From JAIYDJ01 sp038246975 (GTDB lineage: Bacteria > Pseudomonadota > Alphaproteobacteria > Rhodobacterales > Rhodobacteraceae): 25,273 bases of DNA. Below the pieces are notes generated by a model. The model did not search any database and was not told where the DNA came from. It was given only the letters and a program-made list of their open reading frames with translations. Shown one piece after another: positions 1 through 8,523 of the stretch (positions within the stretch are counted from its first letter, which is position 1; each line of letters opens with the position of its first letter). The stretch spans positions 1-25,273 of the forward strand of contig JBBRVJ010000029.1 in the NCBI GenBank assembly GCA_038246975.1. The letters run 5' to 3'. Both the position numbers and the translations under genes were made by a program.

Positions 1-85
1 CTTTGCGCTGTCCTTTGCCGCCACAATCCACCCCCGCGAAAATGCCTGCGCAAAGCCTAGACCTGCGCGGTGCGTCCAACAAATG

Positions 86-108
86 AAAAAGGGCACCAAA
101 CGGTGCCC
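86..108 (-). terminator. Rho-independent terminator of groESL
   Basis: A perfect 7-bp stem (91-97 with 102-108, loop of 4) is followed on the minus strand by a run of five U (A5 at 86-90). It lies 25 bases beyond the groEL stop codon in the reading direction of groEL. This is the classic shape of an intrinsic terminator and marks the end of the groES-groEL transcript. Positions 1-85 hold no gene that I can recognise. Confidence 0.88.
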
Positions 109-133
109 TTTCCCTGCCACGATCCCAGTGGGA

Positions 134-1780
<1,647 letters not shown>

Positions 1781-1809
1781 TGAAGCAGCTCCTCAATTCG
1801 TTGAAGGGG

Positions 1810-1835
1810 GTAGGGTGCGTGCTTGCACGCACCGC
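1810..1835. repeat. Palindromic intergenic element, copy 1 (groES-groEL gap)
   Basis: A 9-bp perfect inverted repeat, GGTGCGTGC (1814-1822) and GCACGCACC (1825-1833), is separated by TT and flanked by GTAG on the left and GCG on the right. The same core and left flank recur at 9583-9607. It lies in the gap between the groES stop and the groEL start, so it is transcribed as a stem-loop inside the groESL mRNA. No U-run follows on either strand, so a terminator is unlikely. It resembles a REP-type dispersed element. Confidence 0.75.
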
Positions 1836-1849
1836 GCGGAACAGCAATC

Positions 1850-2137
1850 TCAGGCCAGAATGCCCAGAATATCGCTTTCCTTCATGATCAGCAGGTCTTC
1901 GCCATCCAGCTTGATCTCGGTGCCCGACCATTTACCGAACATGATCCGGTCGCCGGCCTTGACCGACATCTCGATCAACTCGCCCGAATCCTTGCGGGCA
2001 CCCGGGCCAACCGATACGACTTCGGCTTCGGCGGGTTTCTCTTTTGCGGTATCGGGGATGATGAGACCACCCTTGGTCTTGTCTTCGCCTTCGATGCGAC
2101 GGACCAGCACGCGGTCATGCAGCGGTTTGAATGTCAT
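1850..2137 (-). CDS. groES: Co-chaperonin GroES (Hsp10)
   Basis: GroES is the heptameric lid that closes the GroEL chamber. The 95-residue product has the usual length and begins MTFKPLHDRVLVRR, a typical GroES N-terminus. It contains a mobile-loop region (KTKGGLIIPDTAKEKP) and ends DLLIMKESDILGILA, as expected for the family. The reading frame is open 14 codons further upstream, into the CIRCE operator. I chose the internal ATG because it has a good Shine-Dalgarno sequence (AGGGAG about 9 bases upstream) and matches the family start. It is the first gene of the groESL operon. Confidence 0.98.
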   Translation of the reverse strand: MTFKPLHDRVLVRRIEGEDKTKGGLIIPDTAKEKPAEAEVVSVGPGARKDSGELIEMSVKAGDRIMFGKWSGTEIKLDGEDLLIMKESDILGILA

Positions 2138-2172
2138 CTGGTAACACTCCCTAGGTTCCAGGTTGAATGATG

Positions 2173-2199
2173 TTGGCACTCACCAACTCCGAGTGCCAA
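2173..2199. promoter_or_regulatory. CIRCE operator (HrcA binding site)
   Basis: TTGGCACTC (2173-2181), nine bases, then GAGTGCCAA (2191-2199) form a perfect 9-9-9 inverted repeat. It matches the CIRCE consensus (TTAGCACTC-N9-GAGTGCTAA) with one symmetrical change per arm. It lies 35-61 bases upstream of the groES start codon. In the known mechanism the heat-sensitive repressor HrcA binds this element and represses groESL until heat shock. hrcA itself is not in the window. Confidence 0.96.
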
Positions 2200-2206
2200 C
2201 GCCGCT

Positions 2207-2235
2207 TACCTAGTCAACCCCTCTCCACCTGTCAA
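2207..2235 (-). promoter_or_regulatory. Probable groESL promoter
   Basis: On the minus strand a perfect -35 hexamer, TTGACA (2235-2230), is followed after 17 bases by TAGGTA (2212-2207) as a poor -10. The CIRCE operator begins 7 bases downstream, where HrcA would block initiation. The -35 match and position are convincing; the -10 is weak, so the exact start and the sigma factor (housekeeping or RpoH) are open. Confidence 0.55.
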
Positions 2236-2305
2236 CACGCGGTATCGCGAAAATTTCATGTGGCAAAGCCTTGGCCTTTGCCCCCGGCAATGCGACGATA
2301 ATGCC

Positions 2306-3301
2306 ATGACGAACTTCATCCGCCGCCTCGCCCTCGCCGTCCTGTTCGTGCTGCCCGCCGCTGCACAGGCCGAATGCACCGGCACGAACCTGATTGCGGC
2401 CCTCCCCCCGGCAAAACAAACCGCTCTGCGCGCCGCCGCCCGATCCGTCCCCTACCCGGATGGCAATTTCTGGCGCGCCTCGCGCGGCACGCAGACCGTT
2501 CACCTGATCGGCACCTACCATCTTGATGACCCGCGCCACGCAGCCACGATGACCCGCCTCGCATCCGTCATCGCCGAGACCGCCACCCTGCTGGTCGAGG
2601 CCGGCCCAGCCGAAGAAGCCGCCCTCGCAGAACGCGTCGCCCGCGAACCCGGCGTGATGATGATCACCGACGGCCCGACCATACCCGAACTGCTGTCCGA
2701 ACCCGACTGGCAGGCCCTCTCCACAGCGATGCGCGACCGAGGCATTCCGCCGTTCATGGTCGCCAAGATGCGGCCCTGGTATCTGTCGATGCTGCTGGGC
2801 ATACCGGCCTGCGACATGGAAAAGATCGCCGAACGCGGCGGCCTCGATGCCCTCATCATGGCCGCCGCCAAGCAACGCGGCATCCCGGTCAAGGCACTTG
2901 AACCCTACGATACTGTGTTTGGCCTGTTCGACGACATGCCCGAAGCTGACCAACTCGCCATGGTCCGCACCTCGCTGCAGCTCGAACCCGAGGCCGAGGA
3001 CATGTCCGTCACCCTCGCCGACACCTACTTCGCAGAAGAAAGCCGCCTGATCTGGGATTTCATGCGCTTCTCGCTCGATGCCCTGCCCGGCGCCGACCCC
3101 GCCCGGACCAAAGCCGACATGGCCCTGATGGAAATCGCTCTGATGACGACCCGCAACCAAAACTGGATTCCGGTGATCGAGGCCTATGCCGCCAAAGGCC
3201 CGCTTCTGGTGGCGTTCGGCGCGCTGCACCTGTCGGGGGATGACGGCGTTCTGACCCTGCTCGCGGCGCGGGGCTTTGAATTGGAGCGCCTCCCGTTCTG
3301 A
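2306..3301 (+). CDS. TraB/GumN family exported protein
   Basis: This 331-residue protein belongs to the TraB/GumN family (PF01963), whose eukaryotic relatives (TIKI) are metal-dependent proteases; the bacterial role is not settled. An N-terminal signal peptide is clear: two Arg, a hydrophobic core (residues 8-18) and an AQA cleavage site before Glu23. The family's two GxxH motifs are present, GTYH at residues 69-72 and GALH at 305-308, in the expected N- and C-terminal positions. The frame is open 16 codons upstream of the chosen ATG, but only this start puts the signal peptide at the terminus. It diverges from groES, with the promoter region between them. Expected location is periplasmic or membrane-associated. 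Substrate unknown. Confidence 0.88.
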   Translation: MTNFIRRLALAVLFVLPAAAQAECTGTNLIAALPPAKQTALRAAARSVPYPDGNFWRASRGTQTVHLIGTYHLDDPRHAATMTRLASVIAETATLLVEAGPAEEAALAERVAREPGVMMITDGPTIPELLSEPDWQALSTAMRDRGIPPFMVAKMRPWYLSMLLGIPACDMEKIAERGGLDALIMAAAKQRGIPVKALEPYDTVFGLFDDMPEADQLAMVRTSLQLEPEAEDMSVTLADTYFAEESRLIWDFMRFSLDALPGADPARTKADMALMEIALMTTRNQNWIPVIEAYAAKGPLLVAFGALHLSGDDGVLTLLAARGFELERLPF

Positions 3302-3417
3302 CCGGACCCCCAGAAAGTTTTCTTCCACAAAGAATTTACCGCACCACCGCCCAAGCCCGACAGAATTTTCGCCGAGAATTCTTCTCCCCTCTCCGCCGCC
3401 CGACCCGCGCCATGGAC

Positions 3418-3446
3418 GTGACAAACCCCCCGCTCCCGCCTATAAC
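3418..3446 (+). promoter_or_regulatory. Sigma70-type promoter of the pyrophosphatase gene
   Basis: GTGACA (3418-3423), a 17-base spacer and TATAAC (3441-3446) each match the -35 and -10 consensus at five of six bases. This predicts a transcript start near 3453 and a leader of about 26 bases before the ATG at 3479. The rest of the 177-base gap (3302-3478) holds no other element I can name apart from a short AGAATTCT palindrome near 3375. Confidence 0.7.
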
Positions 3447-3478
3447 CCGGCCAAAATCCCCCAAGGTGAAGGCATCCC

Positions 3479-4399
3479 ATGACCACGCTCGTTTTCGGCC
3501 ACAAATCCCCCGACACCGATTCCACCGGCTCGCCCATCATCTGGGCCTGGTATCTGACCGAGATCAAGGGCACCCCTGCCTTTGCGAAATTGCTGGGCGA
3601 GCCGAATACCGAAGCGGCGTTCGTACTGACCCACTGGAACCTAGAGAAACCCGAGATCATCACCGACATCGCACCCGGTACTGACGTGGTGATCGTCGAT
3701 ACCAACAATCCGCAGGAACTGCCCGCCTCGTTAAGCGACGCAACTGTGGTCGGCATCATCGACCACCACATGCTGGTCGGCGGCATCAAGACCAAATCCC
3801 CGATCGACATCACCATCCGGCCGCTGGCCTGCACCGCGACCATCATGCACGACCTGATCGGCGACGATCTCGCCAAGGCGCCAAAGGCGATCAGGGGTGC
3901 GATGCTGTCCTGTATCCTGTCGGACACGCTGGAATTCCGCTCGCCCACCACCACGCCACACGACCGCGCCGTTGCCGAAAAGCTGGCAGCCGACCTTGGG
4001 ATCGACATTCCAACCCATGCCGCGCAACTGTTTGCCGCCAAGTCCGACGTGTCGCGCTTCACCGATGCCGAACTTCTGCGGATGGATAGCAAGGAATACA
4101 ACATCGACGGCCACGAATTGCGCATCTCGGTGTTGGAAACCACCGCGCCGCAAGTCCTGCTCGACCGTAAGGCAAGCCTGATGGCCGCGATGCCCGCTGT
4201 CGCCGACGAAGACGGGGCAGAGCAGGTCCTGCTGTTCATCATCGACATCCTGAACGAAGAGGCGACCCTGCTGGTCCCCAACGATCTGACCCGCAAGATC
4301 GCGGAGGCGTCGTTTCCCTGCACCGTCAGTGGCGACACCATTGTCCTACCGGGAATCATGAGCCGGAAAAAGCAGATCATTCCCGTGCTGAAACTCTAG
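3479..4399 (+). CDS. ppaC: Manganese-dependent inorganic pyrophosphatase (family II)
   Basis: The product hydrolyses pyrophosphate to phosphate in the cytoplasm, pulling biosynthetic reactions forward. It is a 306-residue family II (DHH/DHHA2) enzyme. The metal ligands are visible: GHKSPDTD at residues 7-14 (His8, Asp12, Asp14), Asp74 in VIVDTNNPQE, the signature DHH at 95-97, and Asp149 in LSDTLEF. The C-terminal DHHA2 domain ends with the substrate-binding SRKKQ motif (295-299). The ATG follows AAGGTGAAGG. It has its own promoter. No CBS or DRTGG regulatory insert is present, so this is the short unregulated form. ppaC is the usual symbol for the family. Confidence 0.96.
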   Translation: MTTLVFGHKSPDTDSTGSPIIWAWYLTEIKGTPAFAKLLGEPNTEAAFVLTHWNLEKPEIITDIAPGTDVVIVDTNNPQELPASLSDATVVGIIDHHMLVGGIKTKSPIDITIRPLACTATIMHDLIGDDLAKAPKAIRGAMLSCILSDTLEFRSPTTTPHDRAVAEKLAADLGIDIPTHAAQLFAAKSDVSRFTDAELLRMDSKEYNIDGHELRISVLETTAPQVLLDRKASLMAAMPAVADEDGAEQVLLFIIDILNEEATLLVPNDLTRKIAEASFPCTVSGDTIVLPGIMSRKKQIIPVLKL

Positions 4400-4434
4400 G
4401 GTTGCGGCGGGAGCCCTTGAAAAAGGTGCCCGCC

Positions 4435-4472
4435 AAACGTCGGGACGGATGTCCGACGCATGCCCGACGTTT
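4435..4472. repeat. 10-bp perfect inverted repeat before the HAD gene
   Basis: AAACGTCGGG (4435-4444) and CCCGACGTTT (4463-4472) are exact reverse complements separated by 18 bases. The element starts 36 bases after the pyrophosphatase stop and ends 36 bases before the next ATG. A smaller GGAC/GTCC inverted repeat lies at its left. There is no run of U after it, so it is either a weak terminator, an RNA stem in the leader of the next gene, or an operator. Confidence 0.6.
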
Positions 4473-4507
4473 GTCAGACACTTATCCAACGCCTCGAAAG
4501 GCCGCCC

Positions 4508-5398
4508 ATGACCGAGATCATCGCAAACCTGGGGCAAATCGCCGCCCGCTACGACGCCGTGTTCTGCGACCTCTGGGGCTGCCTGCATGACGGAAAGACA
4601 CCCTTCCCGGCGGCCGTCGCGGCGTTGCAGGGGTTTCGGGCACAGGGTGGCAGAGTGTTGCTGCTGACCAACGCCCCCCGCCCGAAACCTAGCATTGTCA
4701 ATCAGTTGGACGGCATGGGCATTCCGCGTGACGCCTGGGACGAGGTGGTAACCTCCGGTGACGCCGCCCAACACGCCCTGATCACCGGGGCAGTCGGCCG
4801 GAGGGTTTATCACATCGGTGCCGACAAGGACGAGCCGTTCTTCACCACCTTCGCCGACGATCTGCAAGATACGCTGAAACGCGAGCAACCTATTGTGAAG
4901 GTTCCTCTTTTGGACGCCGAAGGCATCGTCTGCACCGGTCTGTTCGATGACCTGACCGAAACGCCGGACGACTACCGCCCGCAGCTTTTGCTAGGCAAAA
5001 CCAAAGGCTTGACCATGCTCTGCGCCAATCCCGACATCATCGTGGATTTCGGCGACAGACGGCTGTATTGCGCAGGTGCGCTGGCCCAAGCTTATGAAAA
5101 CATGGGCGGAACAGTCCTGTATTTTGGCAAGCCACACCCCCCGATCTACGACCTCGCCCGCCGCCGCCTGACCGCCCTGACCGATCAGGCTGATCCGCGA
5201 ATCCTATGTATCGGCGATGGTGTCACCACTGATATCCAAGGCGGCCAGTCCGAAGGCCTCGACACGCTTTTCGTCACGGGCGGCATCGCGGCTGCCGAAT
5301 TTGGCGCAGATGCTGTCAATCCGGACAACGACTTGCTGGACGCTTACCTTGCAGCCCGGCAACTGTCTGCCACCTTTGCGATAGGTTACCTTCAGTAA
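4508..5398 (+). CDS. TIGR01459-type HAD-superfamily class IIA protein
   Basis: The 296-residue cytoplasmic protein has the NagD-like (class IIA) HAD fold: motif I CDLWGCLHDG (Asp21), motif II LLLTNAPRPKP (residues 51-61), the conserved GKPHPPIYDLARRR with the motif III-type Lys, and the acidic motif IV GDGVTTDIQGG. The family matches TIGR01459, whose substrate is unknown. Motif I is DLWG and not the DxDG of typical class IIA phosphatases, so the usual general-acid Asp is replaced by Trp23. The frame is open 16 codons upstream of the chosen ATG; I prefer the ATG at 4508 because MTEIIANLGQIAARYDAVFCDLWG fits family starts, given here as the region spanning residues 1-24. Confidence 0.87.
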   Translation: MTEIIANLGQIAARYDAVFCDLWGCLHDGKTPFPAAVAALQGFRAQGGRVLLLTNAPRPKPSIVNQLDGMGIPRDAWDEVVTSGDAAQHALITGAVGRRVYHIGADKDEPFFTTFADDLQDTLKREQPIVKVPLLDAEGIVCTGLFDDLTETPDDYRPQLLLGKTKGLTMLCANPDIIVDFGDRRLYCAGALAQAYENMGGTVLYFGKPHPPIYDLARRRLTALTDQADPRILCIGDGVTTDIQGGQSEGLDTLFVTGGIAAAEFGADAVNPDNDLLDAYLAARQLSATFAIGYLQ

Positions 5399-5402
5399 TA
5401 TA

Positions 5403-5412
5403 ATTGCGCAAT
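5403..5412. promoter_or_regulatory. 10-bp palindrome upstream of the hydratase gene
   Basis: ATTGCGCAAT (5403-5412) is a perfect palindrome 4 bases after the HAD gene stop and about 90 bases before the MaoC-type gene start. A related GATTGCGCCGCGC string follows near 5445. It could be part of a regulator binding site for the hydratase gene, but a 10-bp palindrome can arise by chance. Confidence 0.3.
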
Positions 5413-5500
5413 CTGTCACACTGGCGTAAATATCTTGCGCGCACGATTGCGCCGCGCCGCAGCAACGGTTACGCTTTTCTGATCGAAACGGGAATCGGAA

Positions 5501-5944
5501 ATGCTCGACAACATGCTGCGCGGCACAATCTGCATCGAAGACATCGAAATCGGCATGACCCGGTCGTTGCGGAAAACCATAACCGATCGCGATATAACGC
5601 TTTTCGCCGAAATCTCGACTGACCATAACCCGGTCCACCTCGACGAAGCCTATGCCCGCGACACGATTTTTGCAGGCCGCATCGCGCATGGAATGCTGAC
5701 CGCAGGCCTGATTTCGGCGGTGATCGGCGAACAACTTCCGGGCCATGGCACTGTTTACCTTGGACAATCCTTGAAGTTCATGGCCCCCGTCCGCCCCGGC
5801 GATACGGTCGAGGCGCATGTGACCGTGACCGCCATCGACCACGCAAAACGCCGCGTGACCCTTGAAACCCACTGTGCGGTGGGTAAAACAGTCGTTCTGA
5901 AAGGCGAGGCGCTGGTTCTGGCGCCCAGCCGCAAGTTCGACTGA
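5501..5944 (+). CDS. MaoC/PhaJ-like (R)-specific enoyl-CoA hydratase
   Basis: The 147-residue product has a single hot-dog hydratase-2 domain. The active-site motif is complete: STDHNPVHLDEAYA with Asp41 and His46 at the five-residue spacing of PhaJ, followed by FAGRIAHGML. PhaJ-type enzymes convert trans-2-enoyl-CoA to (R)-3-hydroxyacyl-CoA and can feed fatty-acid intermediates into polyhydroxyalkanoate. Other MaoC proteins act on different acyl-CoAs, so the substrate is not proven. A second in-frame ATG at 5513 is possible. ribF follows after 28 bases and may be cotranscribed. There is no PHA synthase gene nearby. Confidence 0.88.
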   Translation: MLDNMLRGTICIEDIEIGMTRSLRKTITDRDITLFAEISTDHNPVHLDEAYARDTIFAGRIAHGMLTAGLISAVIGEQLPGHGTVYLGQSLKFMAPVRPGDTVEAHVTVTAIDHAKRRVTLETHCAVGKTVVLKGEALVLAPSRKFD

Positions 5945-5972
5945 CGGGGACGCGCCCCGCGCATGGGGCAGA

Positions 5973-6896
5973 ATGCAAATTCACCAACATTGGCAAGGGC
6001 TTGACCCCACAACCCGAGGCACTTCGGTGGCGTTGGGCAATTTCGACGGCGTCCACCTTGGCCACCGCGCGGTCATCGACCTTGCCCGCTCCACCGCTCC
6101 GTTGGGCATCGTCACCTTTGAACCCCACCCGCGCGAATTCTTCGCCCCGACCTCCCCCCCCTTTCGTCTGATGAACGCCGAAGCCCGCGCAAACCGGTTG
6201 GCCAAGCTGGGCGTGCGGCACCTGTTTCAACTTTCCTTCGATGCAACGCTCGCCGCCCTGACCCCCGAAGCGTTCGCCATAGAAGTGCTGGCCCAAGGTA
6301 TCGGCGTGTCTCATGTCGTCGTCGGGACGGATTTCTGTTTTGGCAAAGATCGCAAAGGCCGCGCTTCTGACCTGCAAACCTTTGGCGCAAGAAATGATTT
6401 CGCCGTCACCGTTGCCGAGCTGATCAAATCCGGAGACCGCGAGATTTCATCAACCGCCATCCGTGCCGCCCTGACCGAAGGCCAGCCGCGCGTGGCCGCC
6501 GCCATGCTCGGCCACTGGCACCGCATCGAAGGCGAAGTGATCCACGGCGAAGAACGTGGTCGGGAACTGGGGTACCCAACCGCCAACATGTCGGTCGCAG
6601 GACTGCACCTGCCAAAGTTCGGCGTCTATGCCGTGCGCGTCGATGTGCTGACCGGCCCGCATGCCGGCACCTACATGGGGGCGGCGAGCCTGGGTATTCG
6701 ACCGATGTTCGGGGTCAATCAGCCCAATCTGGAAACCTATCTGCTCGATTTTACCGGTGATCTTTACGGGCAACACCTGTCCATCGCCTTTGTCGATTAC
6801 TTGCGGCCCGAGTTGAAATTCACCGGCCTGCCCGCCCTGATCACTCAGATGCAGGCCGACACAGACCAATCCCGCGCCATACTGGCTGCCTTGTGA
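5973..6896 (+). CDS. ribF: Bifunctional riboflavin kinase / FAD synthetase
   Basis: RibF phosphorylates riboflavin to FMN and adenylates FMN to FAD in the cytoplasm. The 307-residue length is normal. The N-terminal adenylyltransferase domain shows GNFDGVHLGH (residues 22-31), TFEPHPREFF (48-57) and ISSTAIR (158-164). The C-terminal riboflavin kinase domain begins near residue 180 and has GRELGYPTANM (196-206). It lies between the MaoC-type gene and the ycgN-like gene with gaps of 28 and 38 bases, compatible with an operon. I see no FMN riboswitch upstream. The start ATG has a GGGGCAG-type ribosome binding site. Confidence 0.97.
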   Translation: MQIHQHWQGLDPTTRGTSVALGNFDGVHLGHRAVIDLARSTAPLGIVTFEPHPREFFAPTSPPFRLMNAEARANRLAKLGVRHLFQLSFDATLAALTPEAFAIEVLAQGIGVSHVVVGTDFCFGKDRKGRASDLQTFGARNDFAVTVAELIKSGDREISSTAIRAALTEGQPRVAAAMLGHWHRIEGEVIHGEERGRELGYPTANMSVAGLHLPKFGVYAVRVDVLTGPHAGTYMGAASLGIRPMFGVNQPNLETYLLDFTGDLYGQHLSIAFVDYLRPELKFTGLPALITQMQADTDQSRAILAAL

Positions 6897-6934
6897 CCCC
6901 TTCCCTTTCCCGCCCCGTCAGGCCACGTTGAACC

Positions 6935-7387
6935 ATGTCCAAACTGCGCCCCCTGTTCTGGGAAACCGTCCCGCTGACCAAGATGACCGCCCCCGAATGG
7001 GAGGCGCTGTGCGACGGCTGCGGCAAGTGTTGCCTGAACAAGCTGGAGTATGAAGACACGGGCGAGGTCGAATACACTCGCATCGCGTGCAAACTGCTGG
7101 ACAACGACAGTTGCCGCTGCGCCCACTATGCCACGCGGCACAGCTATGTGCCGGAATGCATTCGCCTTTCGCCCAAGACCCTGCCGAAAATCGCCTACTG
7201 GTTGCCCCAGACCTGCGCCTACCGCCGGCTGCATCAGGGGCGCGGGCTACCCGATTGGCACCCGTTGGTGACCGGCGACCCGGAAACCACCCACTCCAGC
7301 GGCAACTCGGTGCGCGGCTGGACCGTATCTGAACTGACCGTCCCCGAAGACGAATGGGACGACTATGTGATCGAGGAAAAACCCTGA
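6935..7387 (+). CDS. YcgN-like (UPF0260) cysteine-cluster protein
   Basis: The 150-residue cytoplasmic protein matches the YcgN/UPF0260 family and its CxxCxxCC cluster: CDGCGKCC places Cys26, Cys29, Cys32 and Cys33, followed by Cys52, Cys60, Cys62, Cys75 and Cys94. Such a cluster suggests metal (zinc or iron-sulfur) binding, but no biochemical role is established for the family. The stop codon TGA shares its last base with the ATG of the downstream aldolase gene (TGATG at 7385-7389), so the two are probably translationally coupled. The length fits the family. Confidence 0.92.
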   Translation: MSKLRPLFWETVPLTKMTAPEWEALCDGCGKCCLNKLEYEDTGEVEYTRIACKLLDNDSCRCAHYATRHSYVPECIRLSPKTLPKIAYWLPQTCAYRRLHQGRGLPDWHPLVTGDPETTHSSGNSVRGWTVSELTVPEDEWDDYVIEEKP

Positions 7388-8418
7388 TGTTCTTTGCGTC
7401 CGACAATACCTCCGGCTGTCCTCCGCAAGTCATGGACGCTCTGCTGCGCGCCAATGACGGTTATGCGATGGGCTACGGCAACGATCCGATCATGGTCCGC
7501 GCCAAGGCTCTGCTGCGCGAGGTGCTGGAGGCGCCAGAGGCCGCGATCTATCTGGTGGCGACCGGGACTGCGGCAAATTCGCTGGCGCTGGCCATCGCTT
7601 GCCCGCCATGGGGGGCGGTGTTCTGCCACAGCCATGCCCATATCGCCGAAGACGAATGCGGCGCGCCCGAGTTCTTTACCAACGGGGCCAAGCTGGTTCT
7701 GGTACCGGGCCCCCATGGCCGGATGACGCCCGAGGCGTTGCAGGCGACCATTGCGCGCACCGGCAACGGCGGGGTTCACGGTGTGCAGCGCGGCATGGTG
7801 TCGATCACCAATGTGACCGAGGCGGGCACCGTCTATACCCCTGCCGAGGTCGCCGCCTTGACAGCCGTGGCCCGCAGCCATGGCCTGCCCAGCCATCTGG
7901 ACGGCGCAAGGTTTGCCAATGCCTTGATTGCCACCGGCGCGACGGCCGCCGAAATGACGTGGAAAGCCGGCATCGATCTCGTCAGCTTTGGCGGCACCAA
8001 GAACGGGCTGCTGGGCGTCGAGGCGGTGGTGATCTTTGACCCCGCCAAGGCGTGGGAGTTCGAGTTGCGCCGCAAACGCGGCGGCCATCTGCCGTCGAAA
8101 CACCGCTACCTGTCGGCCCAGATGGAGGCGTATCTGACGGACGGCCTTTGGCTGCGGTTGGCCGAACAGGCCAACGCGATGGGGGGTTTGCTGGGCCAGG
8201 GGCTGACTGATCTGCCCGAGGTGACCCTGCAGCACCCTGTACAGGCCAACATCAGCTTCCCCTACCTGCCCCCCGGCACCCATGCGCGGGCCGAGGCTGC
8301 CGGAGCGGTGTATTACCGGATGCCTGCACCAGATGGCCGCGAGGCGGCGCGCTTCGTTGCAAGCTGGTCGACGACAGAGGCGAACGTGGCCGCCCTGCTG
8401 ACCGCCCTTCGCCCCTAG
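7387..8418 (+). CDS. ltaE: Low-specificity L-threonine aldolase (PLP enzyme)
   Basis: The 343-residue enzyme is a fold-type I PLP protein of the threonine aldolase/beta-eliminating lyase family, cleaving L-threonine or L-allo-threonine to glycine and acetaldehyde. Visible features are the N-terminal DNTSGCPPQVMDAL, the phosphate-binding ATGTAANSL (residues 58-66), the HLDGARFANAL motif with cofactor-binding Asp172 and Arg175, and the Schiff-base Lys205 in FGGTKNGLLG. The frame is open 11 codons upstream, but the ATG at 7387, which overlaps the preceding stop, gives the standard family N-terminus. Stereospecificity cannot be read from sequence, and a role on another beta-hydroxy amino acid is possible. 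Confidence 0.9.
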   Translation: MFFASDNTSGCPPQVMDALLRANDGYAMGYGNDPIMVRAKALLREVLEAPEAAIYLVATGTAANSLALAIACPPWGAVFCHSHAHIAEDECGAPEFFTNGAKLVLVPGPHGRMTPEALQATIARTGNGGVHGVQRGMVSITNVTEAGTVYTPAEVAALTAVARSHGLPSHLDGARFANALIATGATAAEMTWKAGIDLVSFGGTKNGLLGVEAVVIFDPAKAWEFELRRKRGGHLPSKHRYLSAQMEAYLTDGLWLRLAEQANAMGGLLGQGLTDLPEVTLQHPVQANISFPYLPPGTHARAEAAGAVYYRMPAPDGREAARFVASWSTTEANVAALLTALRP

Positions 8419-8480
8419 TTTTCTGCACCTGCAACGCGACAGACGTTTGCAACCTCTTGCCTGAATGATAAGCGGGGGCA

Positions 8481-8498
8481 ACGTCACGAATCCGTCAC
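8481..8498 (+). promoter_or_regulatory. PHO-box-like direct repeat upstream of prs
   Basis: ACGTCAC (8481-8487), GAAT, CCGTCAC (8492-8498) form two 7-base direct repeats at 11-base phase, the architecture of PhoB binding sites (CTGTCAT-N4-CTGTCAT). The shared core is GTCA in both. It lies 25 bases before the prs ATG. A CGTCA-ctt-TGACG inverted repeat overlaps its right end (8493-8505), so another regulator is possible. Suggestive only. Confidence 0.35.
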
Positions 8499-8523
8499 TT
8501 TGACGCCGCCCGAGGATTTCCCC

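Noticed and set aside
1..56. 8-bp inverted repeat CTTTGCGC (1-8) with GCGCAAAG (49-56)
   Set aside because: Forty-base spacer, at the window edge, and no gene context; likely chance.
8500..8523. TTG start for prs eight codons upstream
   Set aside because: No ribosome binding site fits it, while the ATG at 8524 has GAGGA at ideal spacing.
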